Part shown: positions 1 to 12,511 of the stretch, one piece after another
Layout: every line of letters begins with the position of its first letter
Position numbering within the stretch: the stretch's first letter is position 1
Assembly (NCBI RefSeq): GCF_024166365.1
Contig: NC_064830.1
Coordinates: forward strand, 87,910,721-87,974,720
Source: Elephas maximus indicus
Lineage: Eukaryota; Chordata; Mammalia; Proboscidea; Elephantidae
Direction of reading: 5' to 3'
DNA: 64,000 nucleotides
Translations under genes and position numbers: made by a program
Notes under the pieces: model-generated
What the model was told of the DNA's origin: nothing
The model's database searches: none
The model's input: the letters and a program-made list of their open reading frames with translations, nothing else

Positions 1-404
<404 letters not shown>

Positions 405-491
405 TCACTGGGTCTTCCTGCTTTACAAAAGCAGATAATCTTGACACGTAGGGTTCCTGCTACATTACCCCAGATGACACAGGCCTTTCCA

Positions 492-653
492 ACCAAAAAA
501 GAAAACCAAACCTGCTGCCGTCGAGTCGATTCTGACTCATAGCAACCCTACAGAACAGAATAGAACTGCCCCATAGAGTTTCCAAGGAGCACCTGGTGAA
601 TTCCAACTGCTGACCTTTTGGTTAGCAGCCGTAGCACTTAACCACTATGCCAC
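492..653 (-). mobile_element. AfroSINE
   Basis: Complete tRNA-derived SINE in reverse orientation, flanked by a perfect 12-bp TSD 'CAGGCCTTTCCA' at 480-491 and 654-665. Confidence 0.9.
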
Positions 654-793
654 CAGGCCTTTCCAGGATCCCCCAAATCCACTCCAGAAGCTGGATACGG
701 AGAACAGAACCACCTTATTGGCCCAAGTCACAGCCTTTTGGTTCCCCTCTGTTGCGGACTGAATTATGTGCTCCAAAAATATGTACTGCAAAT

Positions 794-1464
794 TGTCATG
801 GATTGAATTGTGTCCCCCCCAAAAATATGTGTCAACTTGGTGAGACCATGGTTCCCAGTATTTTGTCATCTGATGTGATTTTCCTATCTGCTGTAAATCC
901 TACCTCTATGATGCTAATGAGGCAGGATTAAACCCACTGCCGTCGAGTCGATTCTGACTCATAGTGACCCTACAGGACAGAGTAGAACTGCCCCACAGAG
1001 TTTCCAAGGAGCACCTGGCGGATTCGAACTGCCGACCCTTTGGTTAGCAGCCGTAGCACTTAACCACTACGCCACCAGGGTTTCCAAGACAGGATTAGAG
1101 GTAGTTATGTTAATGAGGCAGGACTCAATCCACAAGATCAGGTTGTATCTTCAGTCAATCTCTTTTGAGATATAAAAGAAAGAAGCCAGTGGGAGGGGGT
1201 GGGGGGAATCCTCATACCACCAAGAAAGTAAAACTAGGAGCCTGTGTCCTTTGGACCCAGGGTCCCTGTGCTGAGAATCTCCTAGAGCAGGGGAAGGCTG
1301 ATGACAAGGACCTTCCCCCAGAGCCTACAGACAGAAAGCCTCCCCCTGGAGCTGGCACCCTGAATTCAGACTTCTAGCCTCCTAGACTGTGAGAGGATAA
1401 ACTTCTGTTTGTTAAAGCCATCCACTTGTGGTACTTGTTATAGCAGCACTAGATAACTAAGACA
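794..1464 (+). mobile_element. Solo LTR (MaLR relative) inserted in the 5' LTR
   Basis: It starts TGTCATGGATTGAATT and ends AACTAAGACA. The 5-bp flanks are CAAAT (789-793) and TAAAT (1465-1469). The host LTR has TAAAT at this point, so the left copy has mutated once. Itself interrupted by an AfroSINE (931-1089). It is related to the LTR at 38689-39189. Confidence 0.85.
931..1089 (-). mobile_element. AfroSINE inside the nested LTR
   Basis: Reverse-orientation AfroSINE, flanked by CAGGATTA at 923-930 and 1090-1097. It is the innermost of three nested insertions. Confidence 0.85.
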
Positions 1465-1520
1465 TAAATCCTAACCCCTTTACCTTGGTTCTAATCCCAT
1501 TTGGGAATGGATTTTCTTTG

Positions 1521-1667
1521 TGCAGCGGTGTAGTGGTTAAGAGCTACAGCTGCTAACCAAAAGGTTGGCAGTTTGAATCCACCAGGCACTCCTTGGCAGT
1601 CCTACTCTCTCCTGTAGGGTTACTACGAGTCAGAATCGACTCAACAGGAGTGGGTTTTCGGTTTTAT
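1521..1667 (+). mobile_element. AfroSINE in the 5' LTR
   Basis: Forward AfroSINE with a 'GTGTAGTGGTTAAGAGCTAC' head and a TGGGTTTTCGGTTTT tail. It splits the LTR sequence between 'TTTCTTTG' and 'ATTAGTGTGGGG'. The middle of the body is slightly shortened. Confidence 0.8.
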
Positions 1668-2091
1668 TAGTGTGGGGTGTGTCTTAAATCAATCTCTTTT
1701 GAGATATAAAAAGAGCAGATTGGGCAAGCAACAAAGTAAGCAAGGAAGCACAGATGGGGGAAGACAGATGCCACACCATACGAGATCTCTAAGGAACCAG
1801 GAAACAAAAACTGAAAAGAGACAAGGACCTTCCCCCACAGCCAACAGAGAGAAAGCCTTCCTCTAGCATTGGTGCCCTAAATTCGGACTCTAGCCTCTTA
1901 AACTGTGAGAAAATAAGTTCTGATTTGTTAAAGTAAAACATCTGTGGCATTTCCGTTACAGCAGCACTAGATAACTAAGACAGAATTTGGTACCTGGCAG
2001 TGGGGTGCTGCTCTAACAAATACCTAAAACGTGGAAGTGGTTTTGGAATTGGGTACTGGGTGGAGGCTGGAAGAGCTTTAAGGTGCCTAAT

Positions 2092-2408
2092 AGTACAACG
2101 CTGGTGGCATAGCAGGTAAGTGCTATGGCTGCTGACCAAAAGGTTGGCAGTGCAAATCCATTAGGCGCTCCTTGGAAACTCTACGGGGCAGTTCTGAAAC
2201 CCTGGTGGTGTAGTGGTTAAGTGCTACGGCTGCTAACCAAAAGGGTGGCAGTTCAAATCAGCCCAGGTGTTCCTTGGAAACTCTATGGGGCAGTTCTACT
2301 TTGTCCTATAAGGTCGCTATGAGTCGGAATCAACTCGATGGCAGTGGGTTTTTGGGTTATAGAGTTGCTGAGTTGTAATCGAATCAACAACAACAGGTTT
2401 TTGGTGTA
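2092..2408 (+). mobile_element. AfroSINE interrupted by another AfroSINE
   Basis: The outer copy is 2092-2197 plus about 2358-2408, ending 'CAACAACAACAGGTTTTTGG'. It is split by the copy at 2198-2357. Confidence 0.7.
2198..2357 (+). mobile_element. AfroSINE nested in an AfroSINE
   Basis: Head 'AACCCTGGTGGTGTAGTGG', tail 'GATGGCAGTGGGTTTTTGGG'. Same orientation as its host copy. Confidence 0.75.
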
Positions 2409-2459
2409 ATAGTAAAAGTCTAGATTCCTAAAGACACTTTTGGTAGAATCAAGGATGTC

Positions 2460-3137
2460 AAAGGCGATTCTGGTGATGGCTCGGAAGAAATTGAGAAGAG
2501 TCGCAGAGATGTCTCTGTCATCTCAGAGAATACGTATGACGCCAACAAGAGAATTATTAGACTCGTGGACCTTAAGTGTGCTTCTGGAGAGGCCTTAAAA
2601 GAAAATGATGAACGTGTAATTGAACAGTGGAGGAAGGGGGATGCTTTTTACTCAGTGGCAAAGAACTTGTCTGATTTATGTTTAAATGTTTGGTGGAAGG
2701 CAGAACTTCTAAGTGATGAACTTGGATATCTGGCCGAGGAGATTCCAAGCAAGATCTTAAAGGGGCCACATGGTCTTTCCTTGCCATTTAATAGTAAAAT
2801 GCAAGAAGAAAGAGATGGACTTAAAAATGAACTACACAAAAGGAAAACAAAACTTAAAGATTTAGAAAATTCTGTTGTACAAACTCAGAACATGCGTTCT
2901 AGAATTTTCACCTAAGATGTGGCTACACAATCTTTTGTTAAAGAGATTAAGCCTGTGACTGATGAATCCAACCAACTACCACAGCAGAAAACTCATAAGC
3001 TTAGATTAAAGGGGACAGAGACAGGACAAAAGGAAGGGAAGTTGTCTACCTCTTGGAATTCTACAGGCAGGAAACAGGCCAAAGGAGCTGTATCTGTTGT
3101 CCTTCAAGAAAAGGACCATTCCTGGAGCAGCTCCTAG
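2460..3137 (+). pseudogene. Gag-like remnant of the MaLR provirus
   Basis: One reading frame runs through 2565-2915 and, after a single TAA at 2913-2915, continues in the same frame to a stop at 3135-3137. It also stays open for some distance upstream of 2565. The product is charged, rich in Lys and Glu, with coiled-coil-like spacing near its C-terminal half. By position it should be the gag-derived part of the element; no zinc knuckle is seen. It is broken and not expected to make a functional protein. Confidence 0.55.
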
Positions 3138-3919
3138 ATGAGAACTGTTTGAAAGAACACTGGAAACAGGGCTGACTTGGTTTCAAAGGGTAGAGCCACA
3201 GCCTCTTAGATTTCAAAGAGTGGAGCCACGGCCTCCTAGATTTCAAAGAAAGAGGTCTCCACTAACTCAGTTCCGAGTGTGGGGCTACCAGTCATGGGGG
3301 CCAAGAGGATAGGGCCACTGCACAAAGATGAGGGTATGGGGCTGCCATGCACAGGGGCCAGAGAATGGAGCTTACTGAGGCTGAGGGGATGGGGTCACCC
3401 AAAGCCGAGTAGGCAAGGTTTCCATACCAGTGGGCTTGGAAGGTGGGGCTTCTGCCCAGGCCAAGGAGCCTACACTCAGAATCTGGAGAGCATGGCCAAC
3501 ACCATGAGTCTAGAGGGCAGGGCCATAGCCCAGATGATCTCAGAGAACAGAGGATTATTTTCAAGCCTTGAGAGCTAATATAATCTGTTGTGCTGAGTTT
3601 CCGACTTGCTTGGTGCCTATGAACTCTTCTTTCCCTCCAATTTCTCCCATTTGCAATGGGACTGTCTACCTTGTACCTGTTCCACTGTTATACTTTGGAA
3701 GCTGATGATCTGTGTACTCTAGATTTCACAGGTTCACAGATGACAAGGAATTTTGCCCCAGGATGGAATTTGGCTAACTTCTCAGCCGTAGTCGATTAGA
3801 GGATTCAGAAGATGAGATTTTGGATTTGGAGTTGATTTAAGACTTTTGGGATGGTGTGATGGGGTGAATGTGTTTTGCATATAGCAAAGACATGAATTTT
3901 AGGGGGCCAAAGGGTGGAA

Positions 3920-4340
3920 TGTTATGGACTGAATTGTGTCCCCCCAAAATATGTGTTGTAAATCTTAACCTCTATACCTGTGGTTATAATTCCACTGGGG
4001 AATGGGTTCTTTCTTACGTTAACAAGGCAGTTTTCGTATCTGCTGTGTCTTAAATCAATCTCTTTTGAGATATAAAAGAGCCAATTGAGCAAGTGGCCTA
4101 GTGAACACAGACAGGGGAAGATGGATGCCATGCCACATGAGATCTCCAAGGAACAAAGAAATAGAAGCTGAAAAGAGACAAGGACCTTCCCCCAGAGCAG
4201 ACAGAGACAGAAAGCCTTCCCTTAGAGTCAGTGCCTTGAATTCAGTCTTCTAGCCTCCTAAACTGTGAGAAAATAAATTTGTTTGTTAAAGCCACCCATT
4301 TGTGGTATTTCTGTTATTGCAGCACTAGATAACTAAGACA
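3920..4340 (+). repeat. 3' LTR of the MaLR provirus
   Basis: Uninterrupted 421-bp LTR, starting TGTTATGGACTGAATTGTGT and ending ATAACTAAGACA. It contains GATATAAAAGAG (a TATA-like box) and AATAAA near 4273. Confidence 0.85.
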
Positions 4341-4423
4341 CCGTCTAAATCTGGTGTCTAGTCTCCCAACTACCAAGTTTGGACTTAATGATTCAAGGCT
4401 TTACTCCTTTAAGAAGTGACCTT

Positions 4424-5868
4424 TGCATCTCTCTTTAATTATCTCTTTAGTACATGCATCCATTTTTATGATTTCAATTATCATCTGCATATCATCTGCA
4501 TATTGCCAATTCTCACATGTGAATCCTCCGTCTTTTTCCCCAAACACCAATCTTCAATTGTTTACCAAACACCTCAAATTCAATGAGGAGAAAACCAAAG
4601 TCATGACTACCTCTCCCCACCACCAGTAAAGTCCCTCTTTTCCTTTCCTTTCCTTGCATCAACACCTTGGAGTCAACTTTGACTTTCTTTTCTTCTTTTA
4701 TCCAATCAGCCAAGTTTGTCAAATGTTCCTTTGAAATCTGATCGCATCCTGCATTAATCTAGTTGAGGCTAAATCCATGCTTTTCAACCCTCTTTTTCCT
4801 TGTCTTTTCTGTGACAGCTGCTTGTTTAACACTCCACTCTCAAATCCCATCTTACCCCAGATTTCACGTCACCACCCCAGCCTGAACGTTCTTCTGTCTC
4901 TTCTGCCACGCCTTCCTAGACTTCTTTTGAAGGATCCTTGGCCTCCATCTAGTCTTTAAATGTTGGTGCTTCTCAGGGCTATGTCTTAAGGCCTCCAGTT
5001 ACACTACACACTCTCCTCAGGATGATCTTATCCAACAGTTCTAATTACCAACTATATGGGATGACTCAAGGAGCCCGGTGGTATAGTGGTTAAGTGTTCA
5101 GCTGCTAATTGAAGGTCAGGGGTTTCAACCCACTGGAGGCTCCACGGGAGAAAGATGTGGCAGTCTGCTTCGGTAAAGATTACAGCCTTGGAATCCCTAT
5201 GGGGCAGCTCTACTCTGGATCACGATGAGTGGGAACTGACTTGTGGGCAATGCGTTTTGGTTTTAAGCGATGACTCACAGATGTTAAGCTCAGTTCCTCC
5301 CTCCCATGAAACCACATGTTTGCTAAACAGAATCTGGTAAACATCTGGCTTCATGGGAGTGAAAGCAGGGCAGAGTCTCCACCTGGATGCCCCAAAGCAA
5401 TCTCAAACTCAATGCGTCCTGAAGTAAATCCAGCACCTTCCTCACCTCCCACTAGACTCAGCCACCATGCTGCTTTTCTCTTTTGTTCCCTACCTCAATG
5501 TGGAGCATTTGCTCAGGTACCCAAATATCAGTAACTGGGGGCAACATCTTTGATTCCTATCACTTCTTATACCCCACATCCAATTAGGCACCAAATCCTC
5601 TTGATTCTTCTACCTAATTGGTCTTAATTCCACCTGTTTCACTCCATTCCACACCCACTATGGTAAACTAGACCACCCCTCTGTCCATGATTGTATTAAT
5701 ACCAATCTAATTCCACTCTTCGCCCCTAGTCTGACCTCTCTTCCCAATATTTCATCAGGCCACTTCCTTCAGTAGCTTGCAATTCTCCTTTTGATAAAGG
5801 ATAAACCTCTTAATTTGGATTGAGCCAATTAAGAGCAGAATGGATTCTGAACCCATACTGAAAAAACA
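4424..5868 (+). mobile_element. LINE L2 remnant, 3' part
   Basis: Old L2 in forward orientation. A fragment 'LKFNEEKTKVM' (about 4573-4605) resembles the 'LNPDKTE' block of L2 reverse transcriptase, followed by '...LGV.FD' further on. Downstream phrases such as 'CACCTGGATGCCCCAAAGC' (near 5380) and 'CACATCCAATTAGGCACCAA' follow the L2 order. Interrupted by an AfroSINE (5069-5268). Confidence 0.65.
5069..5268 (+). mobile_element. AfroSINE, long form, in the L2
   Basis: 200-bp variant with the extra 'GAGAAAGATGTGGCAGTCTG' block. Perfect 9-bp TSD 'GATGACTCA' at 5060-5068 and 5269-5277. Confidence 0.9.
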
Positions 5869-5905
5869 AACTCGTCCGAGTCAATTCTGACTCATAGCAA
5901 CCCAG
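5862..5905 (-). repeat. AfroSINE tail fragment
   Basis: Short reverse piece containing 'GAGTCAATTCTGACTCATAG'. It lies between the L2 and a MIR. Confidence 0.6.
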
Positions 5906-6130
5906 ACTACCTGGATTCAAATCCTAGTTCTGCCCTTGCTAGCTGATGACCTTAAGCAAGTCACTTAACCCCTCTGTGCCTTAATTTTCTCTTTAGAAAA
6001 ATGGGGATAATAACAATACCCACCTCCTAAAGTTGTTGTAAAAATTAAATAACTTGCTATATGTAGGATCGTAGAACAGTGCCCAACTCATTATAAGCAC
6101 ATTTAGGTGTCAACTATTATCCCTTATTCC
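5906..6130 (+). mobile_element. MIR
   Basis: Core 'GGATTCAAATCCTAGTTCTG' and 'AAGCAAGTCACTTAACCCCT', followed by 'AAAATGGGGATAATAACAAT': the standard order of a forward MIR. Confidence 0.8.
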
Positions 6131-6289
6131 CCACCACCAATTCCACACTTCAGCCAAACGTTTCTCTTCAGGCTTTCGCATTTGCTCATCTCTACCCAGA
6201 ATACTCCTCACCAATTGGCCAGCTAAATCCAAACTTTAAGTATCATCTTGGACCTTATTATCTCTGGGGGCCTCGCCTGACCCTCACAA

Positions 6290-6505
6290 TACGGCTTAAG
6301 AGCACAGGCTCTGGAGACAGGCGGCCTGGGTTCAAATCAACATTTAGTCACTTATTACCTCCACAAGCTTAGACAGGTTACTGAATTTTTGTCTGTGACT
6401 CAGTTTCCTCATATATAAAATGGAGAACGCAACAGCACCTACCTCATTAGGATTGTTGTGAGAATCAAATGAATTCATCTAACTGAAGGTCCTAGAACAG
6501 GAAGT
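6290..6505 (+). mobile_element. MIR
   Basis: 'AAGAGCACAGGCTCTGGAGA', 'CTGGGTTCAAATC' and 'ATAAAATGGAGAACGCAACA' appear in MIR order. Confidence 0.8.
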
Positions 6506-6521
6506 TAGAACAGTACCTAAA

Positions 6522-6674
6522 CCCATTGTCCTCGAGTTGATTCTGACTCATAGTAACCCTATAGGACAGGGTAGAACTGCCCTGTAGGGTTTCCAAGGAG
6601 CGGCTGGTGGATTCGAACTGCTGACCTTTTGGTTAGCAGTCGACCGTTTAACCACTGTGCCACCAGGGCTCCAT
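6522..6674 (-). mobile_element. AfroSINE
   Basis: Reverse copy inserted at the end of the MIR. 'GAACAGTACCTAAA' occurs on both sides (6508 and about 6676). The right side repeats 'CAGTACCTAAAA' three times around an A-run (6700-6716). Confidence 0.85.
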
Positions 6675-7115
6675 GAACAGTACCTAAAAACAGTACCTAA
6701 AAAAAAAAAAAAAAAACAGTACCTAGCCAGTATTAATTCCTCAATGAACGTTAGCTATTATTATTACGGCTGAGTCTGCTGTTAGGCAGATCTCTTAGTT
6801 GTTTTAGATTCATGAAACTGGCACTGAATGGATGCGCCCTAAAGGTTTGTTGACCTCAACGGTCCCCAGTCTTGATCAGAACTGCCCTCCCACTCCAATC
6901 CTATCTTCTACCTTACAGGAAATACTCTTGAAGCCGGAAGAATAACTCTCCGTCCCCAGTCCTGCTCTTCGCCACCCACAAACACACACACATAATGGGA
7001 CATTACCAGATGGTCCCCCGACCCCATCAGGCCCCTGGGCCCTGCCAGGCCTAAAGGACCCTGATTCAGCCTCAACACCGCGCCCTCCAGCAGACTCCAG
7101 TCTTCGCTGGGCTCA

Positions 7116-7814
<699 letters not shown>

Positions 7815-8124
7815 TCAGTGGTATGGCCACTGCGGCAGGCTGTGCTACTGTAAGGAACCTGGTACTGGCCGGGGCCTCAGGGAGGGGTTTTAGGATAGAA
7901 AAGGAGAGTAGAGGTTTGGGGAGGATCTTTTGTGTCTGGAGTTTCAGTGGTTTCCAGGAGCCTGGGATGTGGAATTGTGGGATCTGGGAGTTGGTATGGG
8001 GATAAGCGTCATCATGGGGAGTGCGGTGGTCACTTGCTGGAAAGAGAGTTGATAATGGAGGTGGGGAGAACTAGGGAATACTACCTTAGGGAATACTACC
8101 TTCCTCTTCTTTGGTGTTGATAAT

Positions 8125-8350
8125 GATAGACCACATTAACAGAGCACTGTTCAGTGCCAGAAACTCTGTGAGTGGTGTCAGGCGACAGCTTTGTAAGCTT
8201 CATAATATCCCTTTGAGGCCAGTGTTAACGCCTGTCTTACAGATGAGGATATTGAGGCCCAGAGAAGTTAAGTAATGTGCCCAAAGTCACACAGCCAGCA
8301 AGTGGCAGAGTGAGTAAGGAACCCAGACACTCTGGGTCTGGAGCTGCATT
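8125..8350 (-). mobile_element. MIR
   Basis: 'TTACAGATGAGGATATTGAG' followed by 'GTCACACAGCCAGCAAGTGG', the classic reverse-orientation MIR core. Confidence 0.75.
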
Positions 8351-8643
8351 ATAGAATTTGAGATTTGGAAAGGATCTTACGCACCGTTGATCCCAGAGGT
8401 TGGGAATCACATGTCTGCAGGGGCAAGTCTAGTGGGCTGGGTTGGGACTGTGACTAACTGAAAATCAGTTGCCTGTCTAAAAGGGAAGCAGTTCACTCAG
8501 CTCCAACCAATTGTCTTCATGGGGCACTTCTCAAAATACCACAACGGCCAAATCAACCTGAAAGCCAGATGCAGCCTGTAGGCCACTCACTAGTTAGGAA
8601 TCCCTGATTTAGAATCATGGGATTGACAACTGGAAGCAAAGAT

Positions 8644-8843
8644 AAAAAATCTATTGCCATTGAGCCCATTCCAACTCATAGCAACCCTATAGGACAGTGT
8701 AGAACTGCCCCATAGGATTTCCAAGGCTGTAATCTTTATGGGAGCAGACTGCCACATCTTTGTCCCATGGAGCAGCTGGTGGGTTTGAACCACTGACCTT
8801 TCTGTTAACAGCCGAGTGCGTAACCACAGTGCCAGCAGGGCTC
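8644..8843 (-). mobile_element. AfroSINE, long form
   Basis: Reverse copy with the 'GTAATCTTTATGGGAGCAGA' block of the long subfamily. It ends at the head 'GTGCCAGCAGGGCTCC'. Confidence 0.85.
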
Positions 8844-10050
8844 CTTAATCTAAAGATAGGCTATTCTAGTATCTCATTTTACAGATTGGAAGACTAAGGC
8901 CTAGAGAGACTGGCAGGGTCTGTGCTAGAATCCAGATCACTTTTTTTTTTTTTACAACACTATCTCTCACTCCTGGAGAATTTGTTCCTCTGTGATATCC
9001 ACTTCTTGCAGGGTAGAAAAACATTTTTTCTAACTGAAAAATGTCTTATGCTTAAAAGACATCTTTGCCCTTTGTACATCCGAGGCGCTGTAAAATGCCA
9101 TTTAACACTTTGCCCCGTGGAAAGGTCAAGGTAATCTTGCCATGAAACAACAGAAGTCCTCAAGTGTTTGTTGACTCAGCATTTCTTTATGTGCTTATGT
9201 CAAAAGAGCTTCATTTATGTGGGTTATATCTACAATATTTATCATATTAGAAATTAAAACTGAGAAAATCTTACAACTTTCACTTACCAATTCATTTAAA
9301 AACAATAATAAACGCATTACATCTGAAGGCTTTAAATGAAAAATACTTGTATTTTCCAAAACAATAAAATAACATAGAAGAGTTATTGCTTACATTTTTG
9401 CAGATGTCTTCAATGTTTAGTTTACTAGAAGGCAGCTAGATTCTCATACCTCCCTTTGCGTCCAAGCTGTTGTCATCAGGGCAAATGTTCACACAGTGAA
9501 AAAGACCAATAACATTTTAGGATGGTTATGGAAGTAGTTTTGTTCTAGCAGACTCTCAGATATGGTTTTGAAGACCCCCTCCTAGGATCCGTGCAACACA
9601 CTTTGAGAAACCATGCTATATTAGACCATTTTCAAGAAGTCTGACTGGTCACTTCTAATTGTTAGCCCATCATTACTCCTAGTAACGTTATCGCCCAGTG
9701 GAGGAATCTGTTTCCAATTATTCCAAAAAGGAATAATTTCTCCTCTTGAAGAACGTATTTACCCTAGAACTAGATTTCACGTTCAAAGAATCCCAGTTTC
9801 CATTCCAATTTTTATAACTTTGATTTACGCACAATTTTATAGGCACATACACATTCGTCCGGTGAAGTGAAGCGTACCTGGATGAGTTACGATTCTAGCC
9901 CACTAGGTAAACCAAGCCTGGCCTTATTAGAAAGGTGTTTACTTCCTAAACTGACGGAAGCTCAAATGTCTAGCAGATATCCCCAAACTGAATTGTCGTT
10001 TGGTTTATTCTGCATGTCAAAATCACATAGCTTTTCACAACTACCCCCAA

Positions 10051-10086
<36 letters not shown>

Positions 10087-10088
10087 AC
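10051..10088 (+). repeat. (CA)n microsatellite
   Basis: About 19 CA units with one TA interruption near 10081. Confidence 0.95.
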
Positions 10089-10149
10089 AGAGGTTTTGAC
10101 TTTGGGCAAGTCACATCTGACTCTGCAGTGCAGCATGGCCTATGCTCAT

Positions 10150-10335
10150 CAGTTTTGGGTGGTCATATATAACCCTGGATTTGAATCTCAGCTATGTACT
10201 TTGGACTCTCTAGGCCTCAGTTTTGCCTGTCAGAAAAATGGGGATAATGATGAAGCCTGCCTTGCTTTGTGGATTCGGTAAGATAGTGCATAAAGCCACT
10301 TAATACCAAGTCTGGCATATGAAAGAAACAATAAC
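10150..10335 (+). mobile_element. MIR
   Basis: 'CTGGATTTGAATCTCAGCTA', then 'AAAAATGGGGATAATGATGA' and 'GTGGATTCGGTAAGATAGTG', in MIR order. Confidence 0.7.
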
Positions 10336-11449
10336 AACAACTCTCCTGTGAGGTAGCTAATGCTTCATTATGTACAAACGAACCAAGTTCTTCGACACTG
10401 CAGGCAGAAGAAGGAAGGGGGACTCTGACAGGAACTCTCTAGCAAATAGTCATCTTTGTCATTAGCTGAGTCTTTATTGAAAAGAAACCCCAGTGTTTGA
10501 CATTTTTAATTTAGACAAAGGTAAACTGGCAATGCGTGAGTCTTCTGCCTATGAAACCGTTCACCTTTGTGTTAAAGTCAAATTTCCCCCTAGTGCTTTT
10601 ATAATAGGAGGTGGTTTAGAAAAAATATTTCTACTCAGTTTTCTGGGAACATAATAATTATAGACAAAAGTTCAGCACAGCAGAATCATTAGAGAGGATT
10701 TTAAAGCTGTTCATTTGCCTTTTGTTCCCCCCACCAGAGCAAATATTCAACATTTCCCCTGTTTACACTGTTCATTTGCTTAGCAAACTTTCTCCAAGAA
10801 TTCATAATGCCAAGATGAAATTTCGCCCAGCTTGTCCAAATAATCCCCAACTGCACACCGGGTGATGGTTGAATTAGTCAGGTTTTGCTGAAAGTACACT
10901 GTGAGCATATCTGATCTCCCCTGTGCTGGTATGTGTTCACCTGGGCTCCTGGGAATTGGCCTGTTTCTCTTACTGCTTAAAATAAGCCAAGCAAAAAACA
11001 ACAATAAAATAAAGCAAGCATTCAGCAGGCAAAAGAAATGTGTATTCCAGATAGTCTCTGCGTCTCTTCAGTTGTCTTCTTTGCTCCCATCCGTGGGTCT
11101 GACTCGTTTCCTTTCTTTCCCATTCATGCCACCCTGTCGTTTTAGCTAACTTGACCTTGACGTGCTAGGCTTTGCTTTTGTTTCCTTAAATGGCGTTCAT
11201 TCATTGATCCAACAACATTTCAGTGCCCTCTGTGTGCTGGGAGGAAGAGATACCAAGATGAATAAGATCGAATCCAGGCAAAGGGTGTATGTGTTGTACT
11301 ATTCTTAAAAGTTTTCTGTAAGGGTGGTTTTTAGTTTTTTAAATATAAGTTAAATTTTTTTTTGAAACTCAAAAAATAGAGATGTAGTGATTTGAAAATG
11401 AATTCTCTATATCAGAGGTTGCAAACTGATAGCCTCGGAACTGAATACA

Positions 11450-11672
11450 GCCCCAAACCAGAACCAAACCTGCTGCTCTCTAGTCAACTCGGACTCATGG
11501 TGACCTCATATGTTTCAGAGTAGAACTACACTTCAGAGTTCTCATGGCTGTGACCTTTCAGAAGCAGATCACCAGGCCTTTCTTCTGAGGTACCTCTGGG
11601 TGGGTTTGAACTGCCAACCTTTCAGTTAGTAGCTGAGTGCTTCAACTGTTTGTGCCACCCACTGCCTCCCTG
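11450..11672 (-). mobile_element. AfroSINE, long form
   Basis: Reverse copy with the block 'CACCAGGCCTTTCTTCTGAG' and head 'TTTGTGCCACCCACTGCCTC'. With the copy at 11686 it appears to have landed in one older repeat, whose pieces lie at 11412-11450 and 11864-11925. Confidence 0.8.
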
Positions 11673-11685
11673 AACATAGTCCATA

Positions 11686-11863
11686 CCAAAAAAAAAAAAC
11701 AAAACCCAAACCCGTTGCCGTCAAATCAATTCTGACTTGTAGCGACCCTATAGGACAGAGTAGAACTACCCCATAGAGTTTCCAAGGAGCACCTGGTGGA
11801 TTCCAACTGCTGACGTGTTGGTTAGGAGCCGTAGCTCTTAACCACTATGCCACCAGGGTTTCC
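11686..11863 (-). mobile_element. AfroSINE
   Basis: Reverse copy, tail 'CAAAACCCAAACCCGTTGCC', head 'TATGCCACCAGGGTTTCC'. It sits about 14 bp from the previous copy, in the same orientation. Confidence 0.85.
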
Positions 11864-12310
11864 ACTATGCATGTTTATTTAGCCCATAATAATTTGTTTT
11901 AAAATTTTTTAATTAGTCACCAAAACTGAAAGATTGGGAGATTTCACACAAATATCTGATTATGTTGTTCTCTTGAAAATGTCAAGAAATTCTGTCAACT
12001 CCGAATCAGAATTCTGCATTGCAGCAATTCCCTCATGGCTAGAGCTGAGCCACTGCCCCCTTTAGAAGGGAGCAGCACTTTTCACTTCATCACAGCACCT
12101 GCTTGACCAGCGTCCCTCAGGACATGCGGACCTACCTGGCCCAGTAGTCATTTAAAGTTACAATCCTGTTCTAGTATTAACTTGGGCATAGTATGTGCCA
12201 TACTGTGCCATATTTGTTCTTTTAGTTTTACTAATCTGAAAAGAGGAGGGAGGATATGTGCCCTGCCCTTAAGAAGTTCGTGGTCTAGTGAGAGAGGCCT
12301 AAAGATACAT

Positions 12311-12478
12311 CAAAAAAAACCCAAACCCAATGCCATCGAGTCGATTCCGACTCATAGCGACCCTATAGGACAGAGTAGAACTGCCCCATAGAGTTTCCAA
12401 GGAGCACCTGGTGGATTCAAACTGCCGACCCTTTGGTTAGCAGCCGTACCACTTAACCACTACGCCACCAGGGTTTCT
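12311..12478 (-). mobile_element. AfroSINE
   Basis: Reverse copy with a perfect 11-bp TSD 'TAAAGATACAT' at 12300-12310 and 12479-12489. Confidence 0.92.
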
Positions 12479-12511
12479 TAAAGATACATAGGAGCCCCTA
12501 AAAGATAACAT

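Larger units (their letters stand above)
750..1982 (+). repeat. 5' LTR of the MaLR provirus, interrupted
   Basis: The LTR body is 750-793 plus 1470-1982. It is split by a younger LTR (794-1464) and carries an AfroSINE (1521-1667). Its 3' part includes a TATA-like 'GATATAAAAAGAGCAG' and the terminal ATAACTAAGACA shared with the 3' LTR. Confidence 0.8.
1983..3919 (+). mobile_element. MaLR internal region
   Basis: The region between the two LTRs contains AfroSINEs at 2092-2408 and a degraded gag-like reading frame (2460-3137). Reverse transcriptase motifs are not seen, as expected for MaLR elements, which carry only gag-derived sequence. Around 3180-3560 several short segments of the type 'GGGGCCACxxxC' are loosely repeated. 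Confidence 0.7.
750..4340 (+). mobile_element. Complete MaLR-type provirus (LTR-internal-LTR) with nested insertions
   Basis: This is an endogenous retroviral element, old and defective. Its 5' LTR (750-1982) begins TGTTGCGGACTGAATT and its 3' LTR (3920-4340) begins TGTTATGGACTGAATT; both end in ATAACTAAGACA. The 5-bp flanks are CCCTC (745-749) and CCGTC (4341-4345), one mismatch, as expected for an old ERVL/MaLR insertion. A purine-rich tract (about 3901-3919) precedes the 3' LTR. The internal part starts 'GAATTTGGTACC', close to the internal start of MaLR elements as I recall it. A younger LTR and several AfroSINEs interrupt it. Confidence 0.85.

Noticed and set aside
2198-2357. tRNA gene suggested by A and B box-like motifs in AfroSINEs
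   Set aside because: The tRNA-like head is part of the SINE; no cloverleaf can be folded and the same sequence recurs dozens of times.
3180-3560. Possible protein-coding repeat array ('GGGGCCAC' segments)
   Set aside because: It lies in the MaLR internal region, with open frames on both strands and no recognisable product.
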